From assembly GCF_024679095.1 (NCBI RefSeq), contig NC_066563.1, positions 3,436,928-3,500,927 on the forward strand: 64,000 bases of DNA, written 5' to 3'. Made by a program: the position numbers and the translations under genes. The notes beneath the pieces are model-generated. The model saw nothing but the letters and a program-made list of their open reading frames with translations, had not been told where the DNA came from and searched no databases. This DNA comes from Eriocheir sinensis (lineage: Eukaryota > Arthropoda > Malacostraca > Decapoda > Varunidae). The number at the start of each line of letters is the position of its first letter. Position 1 is the first letter of the stretch. Positions 1 to 19,754 of this stretch are shown in pieces.

Positions 1-129
1 GTTGGAACGTCACGTTATTCCGGCTCTTTAGTTCTGCTGGACGAAAGTGATGCAAGTATGTAGAACGACAAATTGAATTGACTCGCTTATTCACTATACA
101 TATGTTACTGGCGGAATATGCTTCATTCA

Positions 130-4910
<4,781 letters not shown>

Positions 4911-5399
4911 CACTTTTCTGTGAGAAAAAAAAATTCCACAATCAAAACGAACTCACAAGATAAAAGTAAAAAGAGAAATGGAAAACAAAGAATGTCCACT
5001 GCAACAAAATATCAGATAAACAAAAAAGCTTCACCCAAAAAATATAAAACTCTCTTGCCTGTAAAAACAGCGCCTGACAGATGACAAAAAAACGAAGTTT
5101 TTGGTCATGACAAACTCAAAATATTGAAAACAAAAATTATCCAGTCCAATAAAATACCAGAAAACTCCCAAAAAATCTTGATTAGAAAATATTGTCGAAA
5201 AAACGCACCACCTGTCACGCAAATAGACCCCTCACTCGAAGGGTGAAAAATACAATGAAAGTAAAACCGAAGCATAAAAAAGATAAAAGTCGAGAAAAAA
5301 AAAATTTGCCCGTAAAATAACAATTCCAGTGATGAAGAATGATCAAACAAATGAATAGAAGGTCTCGAGGGGAGCACGATCTTAGTTTTTTAAATAGTA

Positions 5400-5651
5400 A
5401 TAAAATAATATAAAGAAGAAGAACAAAAACAAGAAGAACTAGAACAAGAACAAGAAGAACAAGAAGAGGCAAAGGCAAAAGAAGAAAAAAAAGAAAGAGA
5501 AGAAGAAGAAAAAAAGAAAAAAAAGAAGAAGAAGAAGAAGAAAAAGAAAAAAGAAAAAGGAAAAAGAAAAAGAAGAAGAAGAAGAAGAAAAAGAAAAGAA
5601 AAAGAAAAAGAAAAAGAAGAAGAAGAAGACGAAGAAGAAGAAGAGAAGAAA

Positions 5652-5688
<37 letters not shown>

Positions 5689-5945
5689 AGAGGAGGAGAA
5701 GAAGAGGAGGAGCAGCGAGTAGCGGGCTTGAGCTGTCTCAAAAAAAAAGAAAAAAAAAAAGAAGAGGAAGAAGAAGAGGAAGAAGAAGAAAAAGAAGAAG
5801 TAGAAGGTGGAGGAGGAGGAGGAGATGAAGAAGAAAAGGAAAAAAAGGAGAAGGGGGAAAGGGAAGACGAAAAGAGAAAGGGGAAAAAGATAATGGAGAA
5901 CGTAATACAAAAAAAAGAAAAAAAAAAAAGAACAACCACAAAAAC
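5400..5945. repeat. Long homopurine (GAA/GGA) tract
   Basis: About 545 bases that are almost entirely purine on the plus strand (AAG, AAAAG, AGG runs). There is one mixed interruption near 5711-5740. All open frames on either strand here (poly-Phe/Ser/Leu or poly-Glu/Lys) are low-complexity translations. The interruption, GAGCAGCGAGTAGCGGGCTT followed by GAGCTGTCTC, resembles the 3' end of the family A LINE found elsewhere in the window. The purine tract may therefore have grown from a LINE A-tail. Confidence 0.9.
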
Positions 5946-6799
<854 letters not shown>

Positions 6800-6894
6800 A
6801 GAGAAAATAAATATCACTGGAAGCAACTGGAAAAATGAATAATTGAAAATATAAATACCAATGTGAACGAAACCTTCTCTTGAAAAGGAAAATA

Positions 6895-9274
<2,380 letters not shown>

Positions 9275-9424
9275 AAAGAAAGGAAAGGGAGGAACGACTG
9301 TATTCTCTCAGGGGATAAAGCGCTCTTGTGGGAAATTTCGGAAGCCACGACCCCGTTTGTCTCTGTGAGTTCGCCTTCAAAAAGAGGATTACGTCGACAT
9401 TCATAGTTGTGAGCGACGGCTTCC

Positions 9425-9760
9425 GCACTCCACCGCCACCGCCGCCACCACCACCACCAACATCAACACCGACGCCACTATCATCGTCCCCACCACCACT
9501 AACATCACCAATGACATCACTACCACCACTTTTGACTCTAACAATAACACCACAACCACGACCAGAACTACGACTGGCACCATCGTCACCACCACAAACA
9601 TAACAATTAACCCAACTACCACCACGAACAATAATATCAACTTTACCAACACTCCCACCAACATCACCACCACCACCGCTACATCCACCACCACCACCAC
9701 CAACACCAACAACAACAACAACAACAACAATACCAACAACAACAACAACAACCGCATCAA
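9425..9760. repeat. Imperfect (ACC/ACA/ATC)n trinucleotide tract
   Basis: Long run of CCA, CAC, ACA and ATC triplets, about 330 bp. It ends in (AAC)n at 9703-9750. The opposite-strand Val/Leu-rich frame is a repeat translation. Confidence 0.9.
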
Positions 9761-10184
9761 AGAATCAATCAGCCTAAATCTATTACATTTTTTATTGACT
9801 CCCTCTTTCGTCGATAAAGGAGCGAAGCGAGAAAAAAGCAAAATGGTATGACGGATGTGCTTATAAAATATCCGTCGTGACAGAAAATCAAAATAAATAG
9901 AATCGCAGTGAGGCAAGATTAATAAACGAATCATGTTACCCTTTGCACAGTGGCAGAAAACTCAGACAAAATGAAAATGAAAAAATATGTAGCGACACAT
10001 GACTGTCAGTCGTGTACCTACAAATTGAAAATTTTAGAAATGATCCAGAGGTGAAAAATTCTGATAGAAAAATGAAAATTAATCAAAGAACTAAAAAAGT
10101 GAGCAAAATTTATTATAAAAAACACAGCATAAAAAATAATAACCCCAATCAATCACAGGAATATGCACATCCATTTCAATTACT

Positions 10185-10630
10185 GCCCTCGCCCAGCTCC
10201 ACTCAGCCCCAGCAATATTCACAGCCCCACTCCACTCACACAGAGACACGGTAGTCGGCTAGGTTGACATCAGCCGATAGAATCGGTCTGTCGGCACCTT
10301 TCCCTCTTTTTCATGGACCTTTGGTCCCTCCTCGGAGGAACGTACGCGCTTGACCCTGACGGCCTCTGTTATATATCACTTGTCCCCACCCTTGAGCTGG
10401 CGACAAATGTTAAAAAAAAAAAAAAATCACAGCCCCCAGCTCCACTCACACACCCACCTCAATTCATAGCCCCAGTTCCATTCACCGCCCCCAGCTCAAT
10501 TAACAGCCCCCGGCTCTATTCATAGCCCCCACCTCTATTTACAGCCCCCGATTCACCGCCCCCACCTCTATTTACAGCTCCCCTTCACAGCCCCAGCTCT
10601 CTTTACAGTTCCCACCTCCAGTTGCAGCTC
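10185..10630. repeat. Minisatellite of ~20-28 bp CAGCCCC-CTC units
   Basis: Repeated phrases of the type ACAGCCCCCACCTCTATTT and CAGCTCCACTCA run through 10185-10250 and again through 10428-10630. The two blocks are separated by the A-tailed repeat at 10252-10426, so the repeat seems to have inserted into the array. Confidence 0.8.
10252..10426 (+). repeat. A-tailed short interspersed repeat (family D)
   Basis: Contains GTCGGCTAGGTTGACATCAG, CGATAGAATCGGTCTGTCGG and GGTCCCTCCTCGGAGGAACG, and ends in a run of 14 A. A homologous copy lies in the opposite orientation at about 36961-37190, with a T-run first. A partial one lies at 51540-51640. The tail and multiple copies suggest a SINE-like retroposon. 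I see no clear tRNA boxes. Confidence 0.7.
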
Positions 10631-11649
10631 CAATATGGCAGTTTCACAAGACTGACATGCACATCGGTCTTATGTCTTATATTTTTCCCACGGCGAAGAT
10701 TTTTCCTTTGTCCCCTTAAAATTGAATTAGCCTATACATTTAAATTATTGTCATCGTATATGACACGTTTGTGTACGATTGACAAACACCATTTATTTTG
10801 TTTTACCCTTTTCCCTGCGTCAAGATGTTAGTAATTCCCAAGAGAAGATTAAAAAGGACCATCAACGTCAATAACTGCCCTGGGTCAGCCACCTTCGTAG
10901 CCGGTAAATGGCACGTTTTTAACAGTGACGTCAGGCTCAGCCTCTTCCCGTGGCCGTCGGGGTTACGTCTTTTGGCAAAATGTTTGGGATTATGAAAAAA
11001 AAAACTTAGATTGGTACGAAGAGTAACTTTTGATTCTCGTTTTCCTGTAAGATGAAAAGTTTCAAGTCATCATTCTGTTCCACACGTCAATCATGCCTTT
11101 TACAATATTATCGTAAAATTTGCCGAAGCAGTAATGGACTTTAGGAAAGGCAGATGACAATTTTATTTATAGATGTATATGCGTGTATTACGACAATGTG
11201 AAATAATTTTACTATAAATACATCAAGAAAAGCAATTGCATCAAGAAGCAAAATTGAAAAATGGGATACTTTTTAGCAGCGCAAAATCAAAATCTCGGCG
11301 TTTTAGTTGTTGACAATAACCTCGTGGAATGTAGAAAAAAAATACAGCTTCCTCATTCCTTGTATAGAGTGACCATTGCTATTTGTCTCAATTACTATCT
11401 AATCCATTGGGTAAGAGGTCAAGCGCAAACTTAGGGGCCATAAAACACAAAAAGGAGACATCTTCATCGAAAACTTGGTTAAAACTTCTTCCTCGTAAAT
11501 ATAGGCTACAACCACTCTTAAACAACACGAAAATTAAAAAGTTAAACAACTTGAGTAAACACGAAGCTTACTTACAGCATGGGGAGGAGGATGAGGCGGG
11601 AGGCGAAGGAGACGGTGTTGTGTCCTGAACATTGCACCCCACGCCATGC
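10631..11649. other. No gene seen
   Basis: AT-rich with short frames only. No repeat family was recognised. Confidence 0.5.
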
Positions 11650-12175
11650 ATCCTGGATAACACACAGCTCAGCACAGGAGGATCAGTTCTAACCACCACC
11701 ATAGCGAGCAACGCGCACCTGATCATCTATACAAGACTCACTGATCCTCGTCACTCATTGTAGTTTCCAAACACTGTTCGATACTCCTTCATCTCTTCCA
11801 ACAGAGGGAATCAACAGTTGCTATGGGCACCGCCAAGTCATGTCAGTCAACAAACAGCCTCATCTGTTGCTGTACATGAGTTGTTTATCCTCATCACTCA
11901 TCGTTGCTTCAGACCACTCCTCAAAATTGCGTTAATTAGAACCCCCGACCCCCTCCTTACCATGGGGCTCCCTACCGGTTCAATACAGCACGATCATCTC
12001 TGGGAACCACCAAATTCACGTCAACACACAACCTCGCCTGTTGCTGGGCTTGGTTAGCGGGTCCTTATTGTCCATCATTGCTTCTAACCTCCGCTTGACA
12101 CTGCTTCATCTACTCCAGTAAAGTGTTTACCATGAGTTTAGCACAGAAGGTTCAATTCTGCGCACCACCAAACTA
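11650..12175. repeat. Three degenerate tandem units of ~180 bp
   Basis: Shared phrases recur in order: (A)GCACAGGAGGATCA / AGCACAGAAGGTTCA, CACCACCA, CCTCATCTGTTGCTG / CCTCGCCTGTTGCTG, and CATCACTCATCGTTGCTTC / GTCCATCATTGCTTC. Units begin near 11650, 11810 and 11990. Not coding. Confidence 0.6.
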
Positions 12176-12599
12176 AGTAAATTAATAATATCATCGTATA
12201 ATGTACTAAATTTGTTCATAGTTTACCGTTCGTTGTCATTGAACCACAGCTCGGCAATGCTTCAATGGGTTCAACTCTTCTCCCACAGGGTTCAATAGTG
12301 AGTTAGCTACTCTCCCACTCCCCGCCGCCGCGATCACGATGAAAACAAACAATGAGGATTGATTAAAAGCACCCCGTTGCCATAGCGACCAGCGTTCGAG
12401 TTCCAATGGATTTCTTTTCGACGAATATTTGAGGGTAAGGAAAATCCAGCAGATAGAAGTTTCGTTACACATTCCTGCCACTTTTGTCGCAACACTGCTA
12501 AAATATAATGCTCTGAATAATGTCTATTCTAAACGTTTATTTTTTTTTTCTTTTCCCCCCTCCATGATGCTAACCATACACATGGGACTTACCCACCCT

Positions 12600-12662
12600 T
12601 GTATGTATGTATGTATGTATGTATGTATGTATGCCTTGTGTGTGGTGGGGGGGGGGGGGGGA
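12600..12662. repeat. (GTAT)n followed by poly-G
   Basis: About 33 bp of GTAT tetranucleotides and a run of 14-16 G a few bases further on. Confidence 0.95.
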
Positions 12663-12833
12663 ATCCACATACACTGTTCTATTGGATAAAATAGGATCGA
12701 AGGCACATTTCCTGACATTTCTTCCCTTTCTCCTCGGCTCGGGAATTATTTCTTGGTCTTAAAGTGGGGGCAACTCTCTTCTGCGAATCAGTAATCCCAG
12801 AAAGGGGTAATTGTATTGCTACGAGAGATCTTA

Positions 12834-12963
<130 letters not shown>

Positions 12964-13332
12964 AGAAATACTTATTAGGGCAGAAAAATATATAATAAAT
13001 GAATTAAAGGGAAGGGCAGAGGAGGAAGAGGAGTACAAGAGGAGAAGGGGGAGGAGGAGGAGGAGGAGAAGGCGGAGGAGGAGGTGCCTAAGAAAAATAA
13101 AGAGGACGAGGAGGAAGAGGAGGAAGCCTAGGGCCAATATAGGGAGGGAGAACCCTTGTTGGGCCAGGTCGTCCCTCATCTTGGCCACGTAATTGAGTCT
13201 GTGGGAAAACGCAATATAGCCATCGGGACTCTTGGCCGACTTGGGGACGCTAATGGGCGCCTGACGAGAAGAAACGAGAAAAAGATTATTATAGTATAGA
13301 TAAGACTATCTCTAATATCTTTTCACGTTCCG

Positions 13333-14660
13333 ACTTTTTTTTTTTTTTTTTTTACAGCAAAGGAGACAGTTCAAGGGCACAAAAAAAGCAAACATTAATA
13401 AAAAAAAAAGCCCGCTACTCACTGCTCCCAAAAAGAATCCAAAGAGGTGGCCGAAAGACAGGTCAGCTTCGGGAGGAGAGGTGTCCTGATACCCTCCTCT
13501 TGAAAGAGTTCAAGTCGTAGGCAGGAGGAAATACAGATGAAGGAAGATTGTTCCAGAGTTTACCAGCGTGAGGGATGAAAGAGTGAAGATGCTGGTTAAC
13601 TCTTGCATAAGGGGTTTGGACAGTATAGGGATGAGCATGAGTAGAAAGTCGAGTGCAGGGGCCATGGGAGGGGGAGGCATGCAGTTAGCAAGTTCAAAAG
13701 AGCAGTCAGCGTGGAAATATCGATAGAAGATAGAAAGAGAGGCAACATTGCGGCGGAATTTAAGAGGTAGAAGACTATCAGTATGAGGAGGAGAGCTGAT
13801 GAGACGAAGAGCCTTAGCCTCCACTCTGTCCAGAAGAGCTGTGTGAGTGGAGCCCCCCCACACATGAGATGCATACTCCATACGAGGGCGGACAAGGCCC
13901 CTGTATATGGACAGCAACTGTGCAGGGGAGAAGAACTGGCGGAGACGGTACAGAACGCCCAGCCTCGAGGAGGCTGATTTAGTAAGAGATGAGATATGAA
14001 GTTTCCAGTTGAGATTTTGAGTTAAGGATAGACCGAGGATGTTTAGTGTTGAGGAAGGTGATAGCTGGGTGTTGTCAAAGAATAGGGGATAGTTGTTTGG
14101 AAGAGTGTGTCGAGTGGATAGGTGGAGAAACTGTGTTTTGAGGCGTTGAAGGACACCAGGTTCTTCTTGCCCCAATCGGAAATAATAGTAAGGTCTGAGG
14201 CTAAGCGTTCTGCAGCCTCCAGCCTTGAGTCGTTAAGTTCCTGAAGGGTGGGTCTTCTATTAAAAGAAGTTGAATAATGCAGAGTGGAATCATCGGCGTA
14301 GGAATGGATAGGACAGTTCGTTTTGGAAAGAAGATCATCAATGAACAACAGAAAAAGAGTGGGAGATAGGACAGAACCCTGTGGGACACCACTGTTAATA
14401 GATTTAGGGGAAGAACAGTGACCGTCTACCACGGCAGAAATAGAACGGTCAGAAAGGAAACTGGAGATAAAGGTACAGAGAGAAGGATAGAAACCGTAGG
14501 AGGGTAGTTTAGAAAGCAAAGATTTGTGCCAGACCCTATCAAAAGCTTTTGATATGTCCAGCGCAATAGCAAAAGTTTCACCGAAACGGCTAAGAGAGGA
14601 TGACCAAGCGCCTTTAGACTTTCTTGATGAAGCCTGCAGGTCGACCCCAGTCCATGGTAC
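13333..14660 (-). mobile_element. Non-LTR retrotransposon, family A (RT 3' half, decayed)
   Basis: 5'-truncated LINE on the minus strand. The reverse transcriptase palm is visible: A-L-D-I-S-K-A-F-D-R-V-W-H near the start, then S-G-V-P-Q-G-S-V-L-S-P, then catalytic Y-A-D-D-S-T-L-H. The C-terminal part follows (L-G-V-L-Y-R-L...L-V-R-P-R-M-E-Y-A-S-H-V-W-G-G). The frame breaks near 14140, where other copies have one more A in the run after GCCTC, and again near 13690. The 3' end has GAGCAGTGAGTAGCGGGC, a CCCTTGAACTGTCTCC-like phrase and an A-tail (T-run at 13337-13353). The motifs fit the Jockey/CR1 group of LINEs. It cannot make an intact protein. Confidence 0.9.
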
Positions 14661-15090
14661 CGTAGGCAAGTGCTTTACAGTGGCGCCATCTTGCTTATCT
14701 TATGTTACCCCACGTAGCTCATCTATGATCCTCTTTAGAGAATATATCAAGAGTCTGGGTTGATACTGAAAGGTGGTCTTCGGGACAACATGTGGGTAGT
14801 TGTAGGGTAACTTGTAGCGGCGGTGGGTTCTCCAGGACACCAAGCCAGCCGCTAGTCACTCAGACACCGCCTCCCACTCTCCACTTCCAGGGAACCTCTA
14901 ATTTCTTTTTAACCACTTATTTTCGTACCCATGCTTGTTTTTCGTATTGTTGTTTTCTCTTTTGCTCCTCTTTTGTACCCTCACGCTCTCATTGTGTTTC
15001 CAGGAGCGGGAGGGATGTAAAGACTTTTCTACTTCGTGTTGTTGTTTTTTCTCTTAATTTTTCATGAGCCTGCTATTGTGTTCAAGGGTG
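14661..15090. other. No gene seen
   Basis: Sequence beyond the truncated 5' end of the LINE. Short frames only. Confidence 0.5.
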
Positions 15091-15094
15091 AAAG

Positions 15095-15250
15095 AAACAA
15101 AGAAGAAAAGGAGGAGGAGAATGAGGAGAAAAGCAAGGGGAGGAGGAGGAGGAGGAGGAGGAGGAGGAGGAGGATATGGAAAAGAAGGAAGAGGAGGAAG
15201 GAGAAAGGGAAGGAAGAAGAGGAGGAGGGGAAGGAAGAAGAGGAGGAATG
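15095..15250. repeat. Purine-rich (GGA/GAA)n tract
   Basis: Plus-strand purines with few interruptions, including about 33 bp of pure AGG at 15139-15173. Confidence 0.92.
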
Positions 15251-16638
15251 AAATGAAACCCTATTTTTTTAAGTTTCTTGTGTCTCTTAAGGATAGGGAG
15301 TAAAATCTAATATCAGTTAATATCAGTATTAGTATCAGTTAGTATCAGTTAATATCGTTAATTTAAGCCTCTTCCCACTTAATCGCTTTTCCCTAGCTTA
15401 TTTTTCTCTTTATAATATGTTTGTTTTATGTGTCCTCGGGCTGAAAGATTTGTGGCTTTCCTCAGTAATTCGTTAGGTATCCTTTCCCCGAGCCTGCTGG
15501 CCCCTCCACCAACCCGCGCTCTACTCCTTCCCCACACAACAGGGGCAACGAGCCTGACGGACACCGGGAACATTGCTCAGCGGGCGGTACAGGAATCAAT
15601 TAATCAAGGATAGAGCTCAGGCAGTCCACAACACAGATTCCTGAGCGTCCAGGCTGCCAGTAATTGCTACAAAGGAAATTACTCCTCACTACTGTTTGTT
15701 TTGTCGTCCATTTTCCAATACTCGAACGCTATACTTCGAGTGTTGGTAAGGAAAATGGTAGCTTAGGCTGTGCTGGCCTGTTTTCATCAAATTTTATCGC
15801 GGAGCCTGATTACCCCTGTGGGAGCAAGAAACGGCAAGTACCCAGGCCGTCTACTGAAAAGTTATGAAAACCACAGCACTATCACCCTCCAGGAATAAGC
15901 ACCTCCCATCCCGCACCCTGTCATTATCCCTCTGCGCCTCAATAAGTACCCTGAACCCGCACCAGTATGATGAGTCCCACTGGGGAAGAGTCGAATAACT
16001 TTAAAATTCCCCTACGACCCTACACCTCTCCTTGGTATCTCGCTCATCACACGCCGAGTTATGGTTTCAATGCTGTCATTAGATGTACGTACAGCTGTCA
16101 CTGGATATGCGTAGATAGATTACTAATGGTAACTTTCATTCGTGTGATTCTTTTTTTATACTTCAACCATACACAACCTGCTTCTTCACCTGAATCGTCT
16201 CCCCCCCCCCCCCCTCCCTTACATTAAGGTGAAGAATAAAAGAATGTATTAAAACTTAATAATCATCTATGTGAAGAAAAAATATATTTATTATGATAAA
16301 TCTTTGATTAAATATGAGGATGATATGTTATAAAAGGGGAATTCAAATACTTCCAATGCACTTACTAGAAATACAAACGTTAATTACCGATGAGTATTAG
16401 AGTTGAGGGAAACTTGTGCCTTAAAGAAGTTTAATTTTTCTATGATAGTATTTCAAATGATTCCAACGCCTCTAAAAAGCATATCAAACTCACTTTAAAA
16501 GGTTTATGACAATGGTCGGATTTTTATACTCACTTATCAGTTAATGAATTGGAGGTGCTCCATTGTCGACCATCACAATAATATCCAGTTTGTTCACTGT
16601 GTTAATTAGAGCTGTATTGTGCACTAATTATATCTACT

Positions 16639-16640
<2 letters not shown>
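15251..16640. other. No gene seen
   Basis: Includes a short imperfect tandem run of TATCAGTTA-like units at 15308-15360 and a C-run at 16201-16215. No coding similarity. Confidence 0.5.
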
Positions 16641-16641
<1 letters not shown>

Positions 16642-16694
<53 letters not shown>

Positions 16695-16772
16695 ACAGAC
16701 AGACAAATATAGACAGACACTGGCGAAAGAACAGACAGTCAAACAGGCAGGCACGCGAGCAGACAGACAGAC

Positions 16773-16858
<86 letters not shown>
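16642..16858. repeat. Two (AG)n runs with AGAC-rich spacer
   Basis: AG dinucleotides at about 16642-16691 and 16778-16858, joined by a spacer rich in CAGACAGAC and CAGGCAGGCA. Confidence 0.95.
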
Positions 16859-16859
<1 letters not shown>

Positions 16860-16861
<2 letters not shown>

Positions 16862-17745
16862 CCCTCTCTAATTGCAGCTTAATGTAAACAGCACCAATTC
16901 AGTTCAGTTAGTTAATCAAAGCGGAGTATTACGTCACAGCATCAACAGCCTTCCATTCCGAGTTATATGAGCAGAAACCTGTGTGTGTGTAGTTAAGTAG
17001 GTAGGTAAAGGAGCAGATAGGTAGATATAGGTTGGTGAGGATGTGTTGAGCAGTGTGAGCCAGGTTATTCGTTCTCGGCTACTCATACGGTACGCTAAGC
17101 TGTTATTTGGTGGGGCTGGGTAACAAATTTATTGGAGCTCGGTTACTTACATTTTTCTGGCTTGGTTACGTGTTAAGACTTATCATTACATATTAGCGTT
17201 TGCGTTAATTATTCCTTTTTACACGGCAAACATTTCTCATTATACGTTAATTATAAGTCATTATGCGTTAAACACTGCTCATTAAGCCTAAGTCATAGCC
17301 CGTTATGATAAGACCCTGAGGCCATTACCGGTTATGCCAACAGGTCACGCTCGTTAGGGCAAGTTAATGATCGTATGGTTATCGTACGGTATGTCGTAAG
17401 TTAATGGGTAGGTTAATGGAGATTAGTAAGAAAGGGAGTTATCAACACTAATGGAGACCCTGATGAGCGAAGGAAGCTTATATTCACAAGCATTTTATAC
17501 TCACCACCCCAATTAGCACGCACTTCGGGCGGGGCCAAGGGGGGGGGGGGGGGGGGGAATGTACTCTGGAAAATTCAACCGAATGGAAAAAAAATGGAAT
17601 ACCGTCAGAAAGAGATTCATAGACACATGATGTTGTCAGCAATTAATTTTCATACCATTTCGATTCTACAGAGCATTTTTTTTATTTTTTTATTCCTGGA
17701 ATGGATACTATTTGCAAGAAAGTGTATGACTTGTCTAAATGCACT
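16860..17745. other. No gene seen
   Basis: Contains a G-run at 17539-17558. Short, unremarkable frames. Confidence 0.5.
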
Positions 17746-17746
17746 A

Positions 17747-18081
17747 CAGTAATCCCTCGTCTATCGCGGGGGTTAGGTTCCAGAACCCCCCGCGATAGGC
17801 GAGAATCCGCGAAGTATCTTTCCCACACTCCTATTGATCTTACCCACACTCTTATAAACACTTCCTACGTTGTTTCGTTGTTGCGACGCGGTCCCAATAA
17901 GTGATTCTATAATTCTTGTTTCGACTTTCGACATTTGCTTCGTAAATACGAATTAGTTTGGCGGGGCGGAAGAATACTCAGAGAAAGGACAATATGAGCG
18001 TAGCTCACTTCTCTTACATCACAATTAGGTAAATACGGATGGGGAAAGGGAGGAGAGGGACAACACCCTTACCATTTCACC

Positions 18082-18116
<35 letters not shown>

Positions 18117-18256
18117 CCTAATTACGTTGATTTATATCGTTTTCATTTTTTAGGCTAGAAAATGCTTATTTTACCGCAAAATCCCGCGATATAGCGAAAA
18201 ATCCGCGATACAGCGAGACCGCGATGAGTGAACCGCGATATGGCGAGGGATTACTG
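17747..18256. mobile_element. pogo/Tigger-like MITE (510 bp)
   Basis: Starts after TA with CAGTAATCCCTCGTCTATCG and ends CGATATGGCGAGGGATTACTG, giving terminal inverted repeats. Just inside the left end is a hairpin (CTATCGCGGGGGTTAG / CCCCCCGCGATAG around GTTCCAGAA). The right end has several CGCGATA motifs. The CAGT..CCCTCG end and the subterminal hairpin are typical of non-autonomous Tigger/pogo-type elements. The right flank is AA rather than TA. No transposase is present. A (GT)n run lies inside at 18085-18115. Confidence 0.85.
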
Positions 18257-18596
18257 AACTATATTGCTTGTGGTCGCCGGCAAAGCATTCATAACCCAAA
18301 CGTGGAAGGCGGTAAGGGTGGGTGTCCGCTCTGCGCCGTAAATCAATATTGCGCGAAAGAAACAGTAGTGAACATTGCATTATTTAGTTTTGCCATCATG
18401 AATTTTGAATGTAAAAAAAATGAGGAAGTGGTGTTTCTGCAGCGTGCAGGGGAGTGCGGTGATGATTCAGCCGCTTTTACAAAAAAAATATATATATATT
18501 TTCAGAAAAAATGTTGGTCTTGTAATTTTGTTGATCTCAATATGTTCCTTCATTATTTGGCTCTTTAGTTTATTATTATCACATTCGGAATGCAGA
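18257..18596. other. No gene seen
   Basis: Short interval between the MITE and the LINE; no recognisable feature. Confidence 0.5.
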
Positions 18597-19752
18597 ATGC
18601 TTACCCTCAGACCTTGTTCTTATTTCCAATTAAGGTAAGAGGAACCTTGTGTTCTTCAACGCCTCAAAAACTCAATTTCTCCACCTATCAACTCAACACA
18701 GTCTTCCAAACACCTATCCTTTATTCTTTGACAACACTAAGCTGTCACTTTCTTCTACAGTAAACATCCTCGGCCTATCCTTAGCTCAAAATCTCAACTG
18801 GAAACTTCACATCTCCTCTCTTACTAAATAAGCTTCCTCGAGGTTGGGCGTTCTGTATCGTCTCTGCCAGTTCTTCTCCCCGGCACAGATGTCTTCCATA
18901 TATGAGGGCCTTGTCTGCCCTCGTATGGAGTATGCATCCTATGTGTGGGGGGTGGGCTCCACAGACACAGTTCTCCTGGACAGAGTGGAGTCTGGCTCTT
19001 CGTCTCATCAGCTCCCCTCCTCTTACTGACAGTCTTCTACCTCTTAAATTCTGCCATCATGTTGCCTCTCTTTCTATCTTCTATCAATATTTTCATGCTG
19101 ACTATTCTTCTTAACTTGCTACTGCATGCCTTCTGCCCTCCCGTGGCCCCGCTGCAGTCGACTTTCTACTCTAAAGTAAAGTTAAGGGCATACGCTGTAG
19201 CAGCGCGTGGCCACAGTGCTCATCTCCATAACATTGGCTCTTGAGCCTGTGGTGGTGCGATCCCATTACCCTGGGACACAGGGCCAGTGTGACATCCGGG
19301 TTACCACAGTTTACCTTACCCAGGTTTCCCCAGGTACTCATTTATCGACCAGCCCGAGAGGGAGGATGAACAGCTGGGTGAGCTGCACGCCGACTGCCCG
19401 GGCCGGGATTCGAACCCGGGCATGCAGAGTAGAAGCCAGGCACGCTGACCACTAGATCACTAGCTCGAGCTTATCCCTATACTGTCCAAACCCCTTATGC
19501 AAGAGTTAACCAGCATCTCAACTCTTTCATCCTGTTCACTGGTAAACTCTGGAACAGCCTTCCTTCGTCTGTGTTTCCTCCTGCTTATAACTTGACCTCT
19601 TTCAAGAGGTGTATCAAGACACCTCTCCATCTGAAATTGACCTCTCTTTTGGCCACACTACTTTTTGCTTTGTGGGAGAAGCGATTAGCAGGATTTTTTA
19701 TCTACACCTTCTTTTTGTTGCCCTTGAGCTGCTTCCAGTGCTGTTAAAAAAA
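18597..19752 (+). mobile_element. Family A LINE, 3' fragment, split by a SINE
   Basis: Plus-strand copy of the same LINE as at 13.3-14.7 kb. It begins after the YADD region, with F-N-A-S-K-T-Q-F-L-H-L-S and L-N-W-K-L-H-I-S-S-L-T-K, then L-G-V-L-Y-R-L and P-R-M-E-Y-A-S-Y-V-W-G. It is interrupted near 19150 and resumes near 19470 (CCTATACTGTCCAAACCCCT). Stops and frameshifts abound. The 3' end (CCCTTGAGCTGCTTCC..GCTGTTAAAAAAATAAAA) lies directly before an RTE-like element. Confidence 0.88.
19155..19470 (-). mobile_element. tRNA-derived SINE, family 1, copy 1 (nested)
   Basis: On the minus strand the head carries an A-box-like TAGTGGTCAGCGTG (within 19441-19460) and a B box GGGTTCGAATCCC (within 19403-19420), correctly spaced for a tRNA-type pol III promoter. 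The body continues AGCTGTTCATCC..., AAACCTGGGTAAGGTAAACT and GGCCCTGTGTCCCAGG, and ends CCTTAACTTTACTTT. The element splits a family A LINE, so it is the younger insertion. A homologous copy lies at 27855-28170. Confidence 0.87.
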
Positions 19753-19754
19753 TA

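Noticed and set aside
5215..5939. 166-231 residue Phe/Ser/Leu-rich frames on the minus strand
   Set aside because: Low-complexity readings of the homopurine tract; no domain, no start context.
9401..9934. 177-residue Val/Leu-rich minus-strand frame resembling a membrane protein
   Set aside because: It arises from the (ACC/ACA)n tract; hydrophobicity is a by-product of GTN and CTN codons.
19403..19460. Possible tRNA gene (A and B boxes)
   Set aside because: No acceptor stem closes, and the same head recurs at 27855 with a shared 300-bp body, so it is a SINE.
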